Positions 8,824 to 16,927 of a stretch of DNA of 64,000 bases are shown in pieces. The first letter of the stretch is position 1. Each line of letters opens with the position of its first letter. A program made the translations under genes and the position numbers. Below the pieces are notes generated by a model. It was not told where the DNA came from, did no database searches, and saw only the letters and a list, made by a program, of their open reading frames with translations. The DNA is from Phascolarctobacterium_A sp034086985 (GTDB lineage Bacteria > Bacillota > Negativicutes > Acidaminococcales > Acidaminococcaceae), in the NCBI GenBank assembly GCA_034086985.1, contig JAXDZG010000009.1, positions 1-64,000 of the forward strand, read 5' to 3'.

Positions 8824-9195
8824 TTATCCCTCCATTACTACATAAGCCAACGCCGCTACGCGGCTGTGGCTCATACTAAGCGCTATATTTTTGACTCCCA
8901 GCTTTGCCGCTAGCTCTGCGTGATAGCCCTTAAGCTGCACGCTGGGCTTGCCCAAATCGTCATTAGTAATGACGATTTCTGTGAGCTCGCCACCGCGCAG
9001 CCCCGTGCCCAAGGCCTTGAGCACGGCCTCCTTGGCCGCAAAGCGCGCAGCAAAGCTGCTGGCGGCTTGCTTGCCACGGCCCTCGCAATAGGCAATTTCT
9101 TCTGGCGCGTACACGCGCTCCACAAAAGCCCTGCGCTCCATGGCCTTCGCCACTCGCGCAATTTCTATCACATCACAACCAACGCCAATCAGCAT
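8824..9195 (-). CDS. acpS: Holo-[acyl-carrier-protein] synthase AcpS
   Basis: About 123 residues. Transfers 4'-phosphopantetheine from CoA to ACP. Motifs are GVGCDVIEIARV at the N terminus and FAAKEAVLKALGTG. The ATG at 9195 lies six bases after AGGAGG. An in-frame ATG at 9222 sits before that ribosome site and is not needed. It starts a unit acpS-nnr-amidase-GerMN lipoprotein. Confidence 0.96.
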   Translation of the reverse strand: MLIGVGCDVIEIARVAKAMERRAFVERVYAPEEIAYCEGRGKQAASSFAARFAAKEAVLKALGTGLRGGELTEIVITNDDLGKPSVQLKGYHAELAAKLGVKNIALSMSHSRVAALAYVVMEG

Positions 9196-9298
9196 GGTCA
9201 TCCTCCTTTGCGAATTAATCATTATATTCGTAACTATATTTTATTCTTCCAGTATAAGCTAAAATCCTTTTTTTCGTGCAATATTTCACAAAAAAGTA

Positions 9299-9331
9299 AA
9301 AAGCCTGCCACAATAAAGTGACAGGCTTCTT
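9299..9331 (-). terminator. Terminator after the DASS transporter gene
   Basis: Inverted repeat AAGCCTG-CCAC / GTG-ACAGGCTT with one mismatch and a short loop, just past the transporter stop at 9345. On the minus strand it ends in a T-rich run. It separates the transporter from acpS. Confidence 0.75.
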
Positions 9332-9344
9332 ATTGAAATTAATT

Positions 9345-10619
9345 TTATTTACCTGGGAAGAAAGGCCATACCATCGGGATAACGACGAGGGATACGATAA
9401 AGGCAACCAATACCAAGCCAGTACCAGCCTTTACATAGTCCATGAATTTGTAGCCGCCGGGGCCCAGCACCAGAGTATTAGGAGGGGTACCTACAGGAGT
9501 TGCAAATGCACAGGATGCTGCAACAGCGATAGCCATCAAAACTGCCTTCGGGTCAGCGCCCAATTGCTTGGAAATGGCAACACCGATGGGGCACAAGAGG
9601 GCTGCAGATGCAGTGTTGGACATGAACTGGGTCAAGCCGCAGGACAGGATAAAGAGCACTGCAGTTACAACCAGCGGAGAAGGAGTACCGCCCATGAGGC
9701 CAACGGTCCATTGAGCAATCAGCTTGCCAGCGCCGGTCTTATCCATGGCACTGGATACGGGCATCATACCTGCGAACAGGAAAATGGTTACCCAGTCGAT
9801 GGAAGCATAAGCTTGTTTTTCAGTCAAGCAGCCGGTCAGTACGCAAACCAGTGCGCCGATAACTGCTGCCATTTCCAAGGTGATGCCCTTGATACCCAGA
9901 GCCATTACCAAAACAACGGCCAGCAGGATAACGCCGGAGATGATCATCTTGTTCTTAGATGTTTCGTTAGCTTCGATTTCTTGCTCGATTTCTTGGTCAG
10001 CGGACAATTCTTGCTTCGGCAGCAGGTATTTGCCTACGAACATCATGTAGAGCATGCCAGCGACGGAAACAGGAATGCCGATCCAAGCAAATTCGAAGAA
10101 ACCAAAGGGCTCCAGACCAGCAGCGGTCAAGGCGCCGGTAGCGATGATGTTAGGAGGAGTACCTACCATGGTGATGATACCGCCCCAACCGCAAGCGAAG
10201 GCCAAGGGCATCAACTGACGGGAAGCAGGAATCTTAGCGGATGCGCAGATACCCAGTGCTACGGGGAGCAAGCAAGCTGCAGTACCGGTGTTGGACAGTA
10301 CGGCGGACAAGCAGGTACCAACGGCCATCAAGCCAAACATCAAGCTGTTTTCACCGGTACCAACCATTTTAACAACGGTGTTACCAATGGCTTGAGCCAA
10401 GCCGGTGTAGAACATGGCTGCACCAACTACGAACATGCCGGCGAACAAAACTACGGTGGAGTTAGACAGACCGCTAAATACTTGCTTAGTGGGGATCAAG
10501 CCTAACAGGCCGCAGGCAATGGCGCCAGCGGTAGCAGTAACTGCGAGGGGAATAAGTTCGGTTACGAAAAATAACGCAATTACGGCCAACAGAATTAAAC
10601 ATTTAATTGCTGGGGACAT
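9345..10619 (-). CDS. DASS (SLC13)-family sodium/dicarboxylate or anion symporter
   Basis: 424 residues, almost entirely hydrophobic, with about 11-12 membrane segments. It has both SNT motifs of the divalent anion:sodium symporter family (LSNTGTAAC and MSNTASAAL) and the two TPPN hairpin motifs (VGTPPNIIA and VGTPPNTLV). The C-terminal half repeats the N-terminal fold. Substrate cannot be read from sequence; di- and tricarboxylates are most likely, which would suit a succinate-using Negativicute. Its promoter region carries the same palindrome as that of the Crp/Fnr regulator encoded just upstream. Confidence 0.9.
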   Translation of the reverse strand: MSPAIKCLILLAVIALFFVTELIPLAVTATAGAIACGLLGLIPTKQVFSGLSNSTVVLFAGMFVVGAAMFYTGLAQAIGNTVVKMVGTGENSLMFGLMAVGTCLSAVLSNTGTAACLLPVALGICASAKIPASRQLMPLAFACGWGGIITMVGTPPNIIATGALTAAGLEPFGFFEFAWIGIPVSVAGMLYMMFVGKYLLPKQELSADQEIEQEIEANETSKNKMIISGVILLAVVLVMALGIKGITLEMAAVIGALVCVLTGCLTEKQAYASIDWVTIFLFAGMMPVSSAMDKTGAGKLIAQWTVGLMGGTPSPLVVTAVLFILSCGLTQFMSNTASAALLCPIGVAISKQLGADPKAVLMAIAVAASCAFATPVGTPPNTLVLGPGGYKFMDYVKAGTGLVLVAFIVSLVVIPMVWPFFPGK

Positions 10620-10780
10620 AGAGAGTTCCTCCTTTATAAAATATTTATATACAATGCCTCTGAGGACACTATATATCTGACAATATATTGAGTTTTCGCA
10701 GTACTCTGCTTATATCTCATATGTATCTGTGTGTAACCTTCTAACTGGTGTCATCTTAACAATATTTTGCATATTATTCC

Positions 10781-10794
10781 GTTGCAAAAGCAAC
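10781..10794. promoter_or_regulatory. Candidate Crp/Fnr-type operator upstream of the transporter
   Basis: Perfect palindrome GTTGC-AAAA-GCAAC followed by AAAAA. It has the 5-4-5 geometry of Fnr/NtcA-type sites. The same half-sites occur upstream of the adjacent regulator gene at 11765. In both cases the palindrome overlaps a plausible -35 hexamer. Confidence 0.55.
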
Positions 10795-10911
10795 AAAAAT
10801 TTCTAATTTTATATAAATACTATTCTATACATCAATTTCATTAATTTAATATTCATTTTTAAACTTAAGTAACTTATTTTACTTTTTTTAGTATTCTCTG
10901 CTCCAATGGGC

Positions 10912-10942
10912 AAAAAAAGAGACGCCCATAGGCGTCCCTAAA
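10912..10942 (-). terminator. Terminator of the Crp/Fnr gene
   Basis: On the minus strand GGGACGCC-TATG-GGCGTCTC followed by TTTTTTT, starting about 25 nt past the regulator stop. A compact GC stem, tetraloop and uridine tract make this a convincing intrinsic terminator. Confidence 0.85.
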
Positions 10943-10964
10943 TGATAAATATAGCATGCTCTAA

Positions 10965-11654
10965 TTATAAGCCTTCGTTATGCTCCTTGACCTTGAGCTC
11001 AAAGGTGTTTTTACGATAATCGATGAGCCCTTCCTCCCTCATGCGGGCCAGCTCTCTGGTTAAAGCACTGCGGTCTGCATCCAGATAATTGGCCAAATCA
11101 GTGCGATTAAAGGGAATGGTAAAGCTGCGGCTGCCATTATTGCGAGCCTCCTGCTCCATATAGGCTAAAATCTTGCTGCGCAAGGTCTTCTTGCACAAAA
11201 TCTCCGTCTTTTCAATCAGGCGCGTATTATTATCTGCCAAAATGGAGACAATATTGCACATCAGGCGTTGAGAAGCCTTGCTATTAGTGTTGCTATCAAA
11301 CAGCATCCTTCCTAAGGGAAGCATCAAAACCTCGCTGTCGCTGGCCACAAAATAGCTCACTACACTGCGGTCTCCCAGCCTACCCAAAAAGTTCTCGGCA
11401 AAAACTGAGCCCGCGCCCAAATTGGCGATAATAGCCTTCTCGCCCCAAATATCCTCCTTAATCATCTGTACTGTGCCCTCCAGCACCACACAGAGATTTT
11501 CCACGCAGTCACCTGCCAAATAAATATAATCAGATTTGGGAAAATGCTTAATCAGTCCATGAAATTTTTGTAATACCTCGTTGATTTCCTCCATGTCCAA
11601 GCCCTGGAATAAGGGTATTTCCAGATAATTCGGTGTGTACATTTTCACTGCCAT
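10965..11654 (-). CDS. Crp/Fnr-family transcriptional regulator
   Basis: About 229 residues. N-terminal cyclic-nucleotide-binding-like beta roll (about 15-130; the segment DYIYLAGDCVENLCVVLEG) and C-terminal winged helix (about 150-225; FNRTDLANYLDADRSALTRELARM as recognition region). No four-cysteine FNR iron-sulfur pattern is obvious. The start is the ATG at 11654 or one at 11642; a GTG at 11663 is also in frame. It lies between its own palindromic operator and the transporter, so autoregulation and control of the transporter are inferred. Confidence 0.9.
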   Translation of the reverse strand: MAVKMYTPNYLEIPLFQGLDMEEINEVLQKFHGLIKHFPKSDYIYLAGDCVENLCVVLEGTVQMIKEDIWGEKAIIANLGAGSVFAENFLGRLGDRSVVSYFVASDSEVLMLPLGRMLFDSNTNSKASQRLMCNIVSILADNNTRLIEKTEILCKKTLRSKILAYMEQEARNNGSRSFTIPFNRTDLANYLDADRSALTRELARMREEGLIDYRKNTFELKVKEHNEGL

Positions 11655-11764
11655 CCTCGTCACCGCCCTCTAGCATACTTTGTCATACTTTTTGCATCTT
11701 AATTATGCCAAACTCCCTCTTTTCTGTAAATATTTTGTAATTAAAGTAAGTATTATGTAAGTAT

Positions 11765-11778
11765 GTTGCGTTGGCAAC
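11765..11778. promoter_or_regulatory. Candidate Crp/Fnr-type operator, autoregulatory
   Basis: GTTGC-GTTG-GCAAC followed by AAAAA, upstream of the Crp/Fnr gene. On the minus strand the -35 (TTGCCA) lies inside the palindrome and a TAATAC -10 follows after 16 bp. The half-sites match those upstream of the transporter. Confidence 0.55.
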
Positions 11779-11808
11779 AAAAACCAGAATTATCAAAGCT
11801 CTAGCTAC

Positions 11809-11851
11809 AAAAAAATGTAGCCCCCGTCACATTTTGTTACGGGAGCTACTG
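11809..11851 (-). terminator. Terminator of the heat-shock operon
   Basis: Stem formed by GTAGCTCCCGTAAC and its imperfect complement, with loop AAAATGT, then a run of T on the minus strand. It begins right after the dnaJ stop. Confidence 0.8.
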
Positions 11852-11852
11852 C

Positions 11853-13007
11853 TTATTTAAAAAGGTTTTTGATTTTATTGAGGAAGCTCTTTTCCTCAGG
11901 ATTAATATTGTCCTTGCTAATGGACTCAAAGGCCCGCAGGGCATCCTTTTGCTTATCGCTAAGCTTGGTGGGGACGACAACCTTAATGCGTACCAATTGG
12001 TCACCGCGCATACCGCCACGCAGGCTGGGAATACCCTTGCCCTTCAAGCGCATTACCTTACCGGGCTGGGTGCCCTCAGGCACCTTCATGGTTACTTGGC
12101 CATCCAGGGTAGGCACCTTAATCTCAGCGCCCAAGGTGGCTTGCACGATATTGATGGGCACCTCGCACAGCACAGTGGTGCCATCACGTTCAAAGAACTT
12201 GTGGGGCTTTACATACAGATATACGTACAGATCCCCGCTAGGTCCGCCCTTAGCGCCGGCCTCGCCCTCGCCTGCTACACGCAGTCTGGAGCCATTATCT
12301 ACACCTGCAGGAATCTTAACCTTCAGGTGCTTATTCTTCTTTACAGTGCCCTTGCCGCGGCATTCCTTACAGGGCTGGGAAATAATCTTGCCCTCGCCAT
12401 GGCATTTAGAGCAGGGACGCTCGTTGACCATTTGCCCAAACATGGTGTTTTGGGTAAAGCGCACATAGCCGCTGCCATGGCACTCAGGACAGGTCTCCAC
12501 CTTGGAGCCTGGCTCTGCGCCATTGCCGTGGCAATGGTCGCAGGTCTCGTCACGATAGAGATTGATTTCCTTTTCTACGCCAAAGGCTGCCTCTTCAAAG
12601 GTAATCTCCAGATCAAAGCGCAAATCAGCACCACGCTGCGGGCCTGCATTGCTAGCGCGGCCACCGCGACCGCCCTGTCCGCCGAAGAACATATCGAAAA
12701 TATCTTCCATGCCGCTGCCACTGAAGCCACCAAAGCCACCACCGAAGGGATTGCCACCGGGGCCGCCGCCCTGCTGGGCCTGCTCAAAGGCATCAGGACC
12801 CAATTGGTCATACTGCGCGCGCTTGGTTTCGTCTGACAGTACGCTATAGGCCTCGTTAACCTCTTTAAATTTTTCCTCGGCCTCAGCATTGCCTTTGTTG
12901 CGGTCAGGATGATACTTTAGGGCCAGTTTACGGTATGCTTTTTTTAATTCGTCCGCATTGGCGGTCTTCGACACGCCTAGGACTTCGTAATAATCACGTT
13001 TAGCCAT
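11853..13007 (-). CDS. dnaJ: Chaperone DnaJ
   Basis: 384 residues. J domain (1-70) with the HPD motif in KYHPDRNKG, Gly/Phe-rich segment (about 75-120), zinc-finger domain with four CxxCxGxG-type repeats (about 148-215; first is CDHCHGNG), then the C-terminal substrate-binding region. It stimulates DnaK ATPase. It is last in hrcA-grpE-dnaK-dnaJ, 72 bp after dnaK. Confidence 0.98.
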   Translation of the reverse strand: MAKRDYYEVLGVSKTANADELKKAYRKLALKYHPDRNKGNAEAEEKFKEVNEAYSVLSDETKRAQYDQLGPDAFEQAQQGGGPGGNPFGGGFGGFSGSGMEDIFDMFFGGQGGRGGRASNAGPQRGADLRFDLEITFEEAAFGVEKEINLYRDETCDHCHGNGAEPGSKVETCPECHGSGYVRFTQNTMFGQMVNERPCSKCHGEGKIISQPCKECRGKGTVKKNKHLKVKIPAGVDNGSRLRVAGEGEAGAKGGPSGDLYVYLYVKPHKFFERDGTTVLCEVPINIVQATLGAEIKVPTLDGQVTMKVPEGTQPGKVMRLKGKGIPSLRGGMRGDQLVRIKVVVPTKLSDKQKDALRAFESISKDNINPEEKSFLNKIKNLFK

Positions 13008-13079
13008 AATTTGGCCTCCAATTATACATTAAGTTAGTGCCCAAGAGCCGTACAGCAGTTGGGCACTATACCTCACTTA

Positions 13080-14924
13080 TTATTTCTTATCGTCTACGAC
13101 TTCGGCGTCAACTACATCGTCGTCATGCTTTGCGCCGCCTTGCGCGCCAGCACCTTGTGCACCCTCAGCACCCTTCTGTGCTTCGGTTTCCTTGTACAGC
13201 TCAGCGCTCAGCTCATACAGCGGTTTGGTCAAAGCTTCAGTATCAGCCTTAATCTTAGCCAGGTCGTCACCCTTTACAGATTCCTTCAGGGTATCAACAG
13301 CAGCCTTAACCTTAGCGATCATGTCGTCCTTACCCTTGCCTTCCATGTCCTTCATGGTCTTTTCAGCTTGGTAAATCAGGTTGTCGGCTTGGTTCTTCAC
13401 TTCAACGCCTTCCTTGCGCTTTTTATCAGCTTCAGCATTAGCTTCAGCTTCCTTAACCATTCTCTCTACCTCGTCCTTATCCAAGGTGCCGGAGGAGGTA
13501 ATGGTAATCTTTTGTTCCTTGCCGGTGCCCAGATCCTTAGCGCTTACGTTTACAATACCGTTAGCATCGATGTCGAAAGCAACCTCGATTTTCGGTACTC
13601 CACGAGGAGCAGCGGGGATACCGCTCAGCTCGAAGCGGCCCAAAGTCTTGTTATCGGCAGCCATTTCGCGTTCGCCCTGCAGTACATGGATATCAACGGA
13701 GGGTTGGTTATCAGCTGCAGTGGAGAATACTTGTTTTTTAGAGGTAGGAATGGTGGTGTTGCGGTCAATAATCTTGGTGAAGACACCGCCCAGGGTTTCA
13801 ATGCCCAGGGACAGCGGAGTTACGTCCAGCAGCAGTACGGAGCCAGTGCCTTCTTCGCCGGAGAGTACGCCAGCTTGGATAGCAGCGCCAACAGCAACGC
13901 ATTCGTCCGGGTTAACGCCTTTATAGGGCTCCTTGCCCATGAATTTTTTAATAGCAGCTTGTACAGCCGGGATACGAGAAGAGCCGCCAACCAGGATAAC
14001 CTTGGAGATATCGCTGGTGGACATGCCTGCATCGCTCATAGCTTGGCGAACAGGACCCATGGTGCGCTCTACCAGATCAGCGGTCATAGCTTCAAATTTA
14101 GCACGGGTCAGATCCATATCCAAATGCTTCGGGCCATCAGCGCCTGCGGTAATGAAGGGCAGGTTGATGTTGGTGCTCATAACACCGGACAGCTCGATTT
14201 TTGCCTTTTCAGCAGCCTCACGCAGACGTTGCATAGCCATGCGGTCGGTGGACAGGTCAATGCCCTCAGCCTTCTTGAATTCGTCAACCATCCAGTCCAT
14301 GATCTTCTTATCGAAGTCATCGCCGCCCAGATGGGTATCACCATTGGTAGCCTTTACTTCGAAAACGCCATCGCCTACATCGAGGATGGATACGTCGAAG
14401 GTACCGCCGCCCAGGTCATAAACCATGATGGTGTGGTCGTCGGTCTTATCAATGCCATAAGCCAGGGAAGCAGCGGTAGGCTCGTTGATAATACGCAGAA
14501 CCTCAAGGCCAGCAATCTTGCCTGCGTCCTTAGTTGCTTGACGTTGGCTGTCATTGAAATATGCAGGAACAGTGATAACTGCTTGGGTTACCTTTTCGCC
14601 CAGATAAGCTTCAGCATCAGCCTTCAGCTTTTGCAGAATCATTGCAGAAATTTCTTCCGGAGAGTATTTTTTATCATCGATGGCTACGCGGTAGCTGCCC
14701 TCGCCCATATGACGTTTAATGGAGCTGATGGTTCTATCAGGGTTGGAAACAGCCTGACGCTTTGCCAATTGACCTACCAGACGCTCGCCATTTTTAGCAA
14801 AGCCAACTACGGACGGGGTCAGACGGGAGCCCTCTTGGTTAGTGATGACGGTGGGTTCGCCGCCTTCCATTACAGCAACAACAGAGTTAGTAGTACCTAA
14901 GTCAATACCTATTACTTTAGACAT
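13080..14924 (-). CDS. dnaK: Chaperone DnaK (Hsp70)
   Basis: 614 residues, usual Gram-positive-type length. N-terminal ATPase begins VIGIDLGTTNS and has YDLGGGTFDVS and the NEPTAASLAYG segment. The substrate domain and a lid rich in Gly, Ala and Gln follow, and it ends in DDDVVDAEVVDDKK. The strand opposite is open for most of the gene because of strong codon bias and is not coding. Confidence 0.99.
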   Translation of the reverse strand: MSKVIGIDLGTTNSVVAVMEGGEPTVITNQEGSRLTPSVVGFAKNGERLVGQLAKRQAVSNPDRTISSIKRHMGEGSYRVAIDDKKYSPEEISAMILQKLKADAEAYLGEKVTQAVITVPAYFNDSQRQATKDAGKIAGLEVLRIINEPTAASLAYGIDKTDDHTIMVYDLGGGTFDVSILDVGDGVFEVKATNGDTHLGGDDFDKKIMDWMVDEFKKAEGIDLSTDRMAMQRLREAAEKAKIELSGVMSTNINLPFITAGADGPKHLDMDLTRAKFEAMTADLVERTMGPVRQAMSDAGMSTSDISKVILVGGSSRIPAVQAAIKKFMGKEPYKGVNPDECVAVGAAIQAGVLSGEEGTGSVLLLDVTPLSLGIETLGGVFTKIIDRNTTIPTSKKQVFSTAADNQPSVDIHVLQGEREMAADNKTLGRFELSGIPAAPRGVPKIEVAFDIDANGIVNVSAKDLGTGKEQKITITSSGTLDKDEVERMVKEAEANAEADKKRKEGVEVKNQADNLIYQAEKTMKDMEGKGKDDMIAKVKAAVDTLKESVKGDDLAKIKADTEALTKPLYELSAELYKETEAQKGAEGAQGAGAQGGAKHDDDVVDAEVVDDKK

Positions 14925-14971
14925 TTTATATTCCTCCTATAGCGACTGTCGATAAAGCATCATCTGCTTCA

Positions 14972-15015
14972 CAATTTTTCGTCGACGTACTTAAAAGTAC
15001 GACTCCTCAAAATTG
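14972..15015. repeat. Short palindromic element between grpE and dnaK
   Basis: Nested inverted repeats: outer CAATTTT / AAAATTG (14972 and 15009), inner GTACTT-AA-AAGTAC (14987-15000). The compact double-hairpin design resembles REP-like elements dispersed in Negativicute genomes, but only one copy of this type is in the window. It could also tune transcription between grpE and dnaK. Confidence 0.5.
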
Positions 15016-15080
15016 CTCGCATCTAATAGTTTCTCACCAGTCTTGTTCACAAAATATTTTTATAAGTTTAGTTTACAATT

Positions 15081-15683
15081 TTATTCATTCGCGTTCACGC
15101 GAACTTTACTATGACGTATTACCTTGTCGCCCAATTTATAGCCCTTCTCGAAGACCATATCAATGATTTCGTCCTCTAATTCAGGGTTATGTCCACGCAT
15201 TACTGCTTCGTGGAATTGGGGATCAAATTTTTGATCCTGGGCCGGAATTTCCTCTACCTTTAATTCACTAAAGGCAGCCTCAAACTGGCGGCGAATCATT
15301 TGCATGCCGGTAATCACAGCCTCCATATCGGTGGCTTTAGCGGCGCTTGCTTCAGCACGCTCAAAATTATCCAGCACCTTCAAGAATTTTCCTACCACAC
15401 CGGCTGTTACGAAGGTGGAAAGCTGTTCCTTTTCCGTAGTAGTGCGGCGACGGAAGTTTTCAAAATCTGCCTGCAAGCGCAGGAGACGATTGGTCAATTC
15501 TTCAATCTTCACATCCTTGGGGTCAGGCTCCGCTTCCTTAGCGGGCTCCTCCTTGGCTGCTTCCTCAGCTCCGGCCTGTTCTTCGGCCTCGGCATCGGCT
15601 GCTGCGGTGGCTTCTTGCTTTACTTCGGCGTCAGCTTGTACTTCCTCCTGAGCCATGGTGTCTTTTACATCATTCTCTTGCAA
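15081..15683 (-). CDS. grpE: Nucleotide exchange factor GrpE
   Basis: 200 residues. Acidic, Ala/Glu-rich N-terminal extension (about 1-50), long dimerisation helix (RLLRLQADFENFRRRT) and C-terminal beta domain (FDPQFHEAVMRG, then DKVIRHSKVRV). It releases ADP from DnaK. It lies 30 bp after hrcA and before dnaK. Confidence 0.97.
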   Translation of the reverse strand: MQENDVKDTMAQEEVQADAEVKQEATAAADAEAEEQAGAEEAAKEEPAKEAEPDPKDVKIEELTNRLLRLQADFENFRRRTTTEKEQLSTFVTAGVVGKFLKVLDNFERAEASAAKATDMEAVITGMQMIRRQFEAAFSELKVEEIPAQDQKFDPQFHEAVMRGHNPELEDEIIDMVFEKGYKLGDKVIRHSKVRVNANE

Positions 15684-15713
15684 AGCACTTCCTCCTTTAG
15701 ATACTTTTTACTA

Positions 15714-16745
15714 TTATTTGTTATTTTCATGCTCAAACATGGTTTTCAAATACTTATGTAGGTAGTCCATAACAGAGATAACCTTGCCATACTCCATACG
15801 AGTCGGCCCTAGCACTGCCATGGTGCCCACAATCTTGCCATTGAGGCGGTAGGTAGCCTGCACCATACTGCAATCCTGAATGCCGGAGAATTTATTCTCG
15901 CTGCCGATGGTTACCTTGAGGCCGCTGTCCTCGCCGGATTTCAAAAGGTCGCGCACCACGCGCTCCTCCTCTAAAATACCCAGAAGGTTGCGCACACGCT
16001 CCACATCTCGGAACTCCGGTTGATTCAAAAGCTGCTTGGTACCGCCCAGGAATACCTTTTGCTCCATGTGCTTGTTGCGCAGACGGCGCAGGGATTGCAC
16101 TAGAGAGGTAAAGAGCAGCTTGTCCTCGGCAATATTGCTGTGGATGATTTGCAAAAGCTCCTCGTCAATCTCGGACAGCTCCCTGCCCTCTAAAAGGCGG
16201 CTCACCTTGCCGGCTAGATAATCCAGCTCCTCAGGTCGCATGCCCAGGGGAATTTCCACTACGCAGTTGTCCACATTGCCGTCATCAGTAATGATGCACA
16301 GGATGGCATGATGCTCATCCAGAGGCAAGAACTTCATATAACGGAACCGGGCTCCTGCATCCCGGTTGGCCAAAACCATGGATACGTTCTGGGTCATACG
16401 GGAAAGAATCTTGGCGGTGGACTGGAAGATTTCGTCCAGACTTCTACGTCTTTCATTAAACCAACCATTGATCAGCGCTCTTTCGTTATCGGAAAGGGCA
16501 CCGGGCTCAATCAAGGAATCCACATACAGTCGATAGGCTTGAGCCGAAGGTACGCGTCCTGCCGAGGTATGGGGCTGCTCCAGATAACCTAAAAGCTCCA
16601 AATCACTCATCTCGTTACGGATGGTGGCCGGGCTCAGACCCAAATCATATTTGCGGGCAATGGTCCTAGAGCCAACCGGCTCAGCAGTCGAAATATAATC
16701 CTCAATTATGAGCTGGAGAATTTTTTTCTTTCTATCGTTTAACAT
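15714..16745 (-). CDS. hrcA: Heat-inducible transcription repressor HrcA
   Basis: 343 residues, typical length. N-terminal winged helix (about 1-70; STAEPVGSRTI and LSPATIRNEMSDLE), central GAF-like domain and dimerisation insert. It binds CIRCE to repress the operon it heads, with GroEL as the usual titrating partner. The CIRCE site lies 21 bp upstream of its start. Confidence 0.98.
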   Translation of the reverse strand: MLNDRKKKILQLIIEDYISTAEPVGSRTIARKYDLGLSPATIRNEMSDLELLGYLEQPHTSAGRVPSAQAYRLYVDSLIEPGALSDNERALINGWFNERRRSLDEIFQSTAKILSRMTQNVSMVLANRDAGARFRYMKFLPLDEHHAILCIITDDGNVDNCVVEIPLGMRPEELDYLAGKVSRLLEGRELSEIDEELLQIIHSNIAEDKLLFTSLVQSLRRLRNKHMEQKVFLGGTKQLLNQPEFRDVERVRNLLGILEEERVVRDLLKSGEDSGLKVTIGSENKFSGIQDCSMVQATYRLNGKIVGTMAVLGPTRMEYGKVISVMDYLHKYLKTMFEHENNK

Positions 16746-16765
16746 ATTCCCACCTCATTTAGTTG

Positions 16766-16792
16766 TTAGCACTCATATCATTGGAGTGCTAA
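16766..16792. promoter_or_regulatory. CIRCE operator
   Basis: Exact consensus TTAGCACTC-N9-GAGTGCTAA. It lies in the 5' leader of hrcA, downstream of a good sigma-A promoter, and is the HrcA binding site. Confidence 0.97.
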
Positions 16793-16804
16793 CATCTTGG
16801 TATA

Positions 16805-16833
16805 AGAATAGCACTCCCATCCCTTATTGTCAA
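16805..16833 (-). promoter_or_regulatory. Promoter of hrcA-grpE-dnaK-dnaJ
   Basis: On the minus strand, consensus -35 TTGACA (16828-16833), 17-bp spacer and -10 TATTCT (16805-16810). CIRCE follows about 12 bp downstream, over the expected transcription start. A lone GAGTGCTA half-site lies inside the spacer. Confidence 0.8.
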
Positions 16834-16897
16834 CTGCTTTTTGCAAAAAAAGCCCTGCGTCACAAACTTTTCAAATACTAAAGCATTTTTGCCCCAA

Positions 16898-16927
16898 AAA
16901 GAAAAGGCGAGAAGCTTACTCCTCACC
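16898..16927 (-). terminator. Terminator of hemW, overlapping its stop codon
   Basis: On the minus strand GGTGAGGAG-TAAG-CTTCTCGCC, a nine-pair stem (two G-T pairs) with a tetraloop, followed by TTTTCTTTTT. The upstream arm is formed by the last three sense codons of hemW and the loop holds the TAA stop. Confidence 0.85.

Larger units (their letters stand above)
10620..10964. other. Intergenic region with transporter promoter and operator
   Basis: 345 bp, AT-rich, between the transporter and the Crp/Fnr gene. It contains the candidate operator (10781-10794), a possible promoter on the minus strand (TTGCAA within the operator, 17 bp, TATTGT) and the Crp/Fnr terminator near 10912. No further gene is apparent. 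Confidence 0.6.

Noticed and set aside
9318..10505. 395-codon open frame antisense to the DASS transporter
   Set aside because: Sequence is low in recognisable domains and rich in Gln, His and Cys as expected from an antisense of membrane protein codons.
13059..14900. 613-codon open frame antisense to dnaK
   Set aside because: Mirror of dnaK codon bias; no ribosome site, no known protein features, and dnaK is certain.
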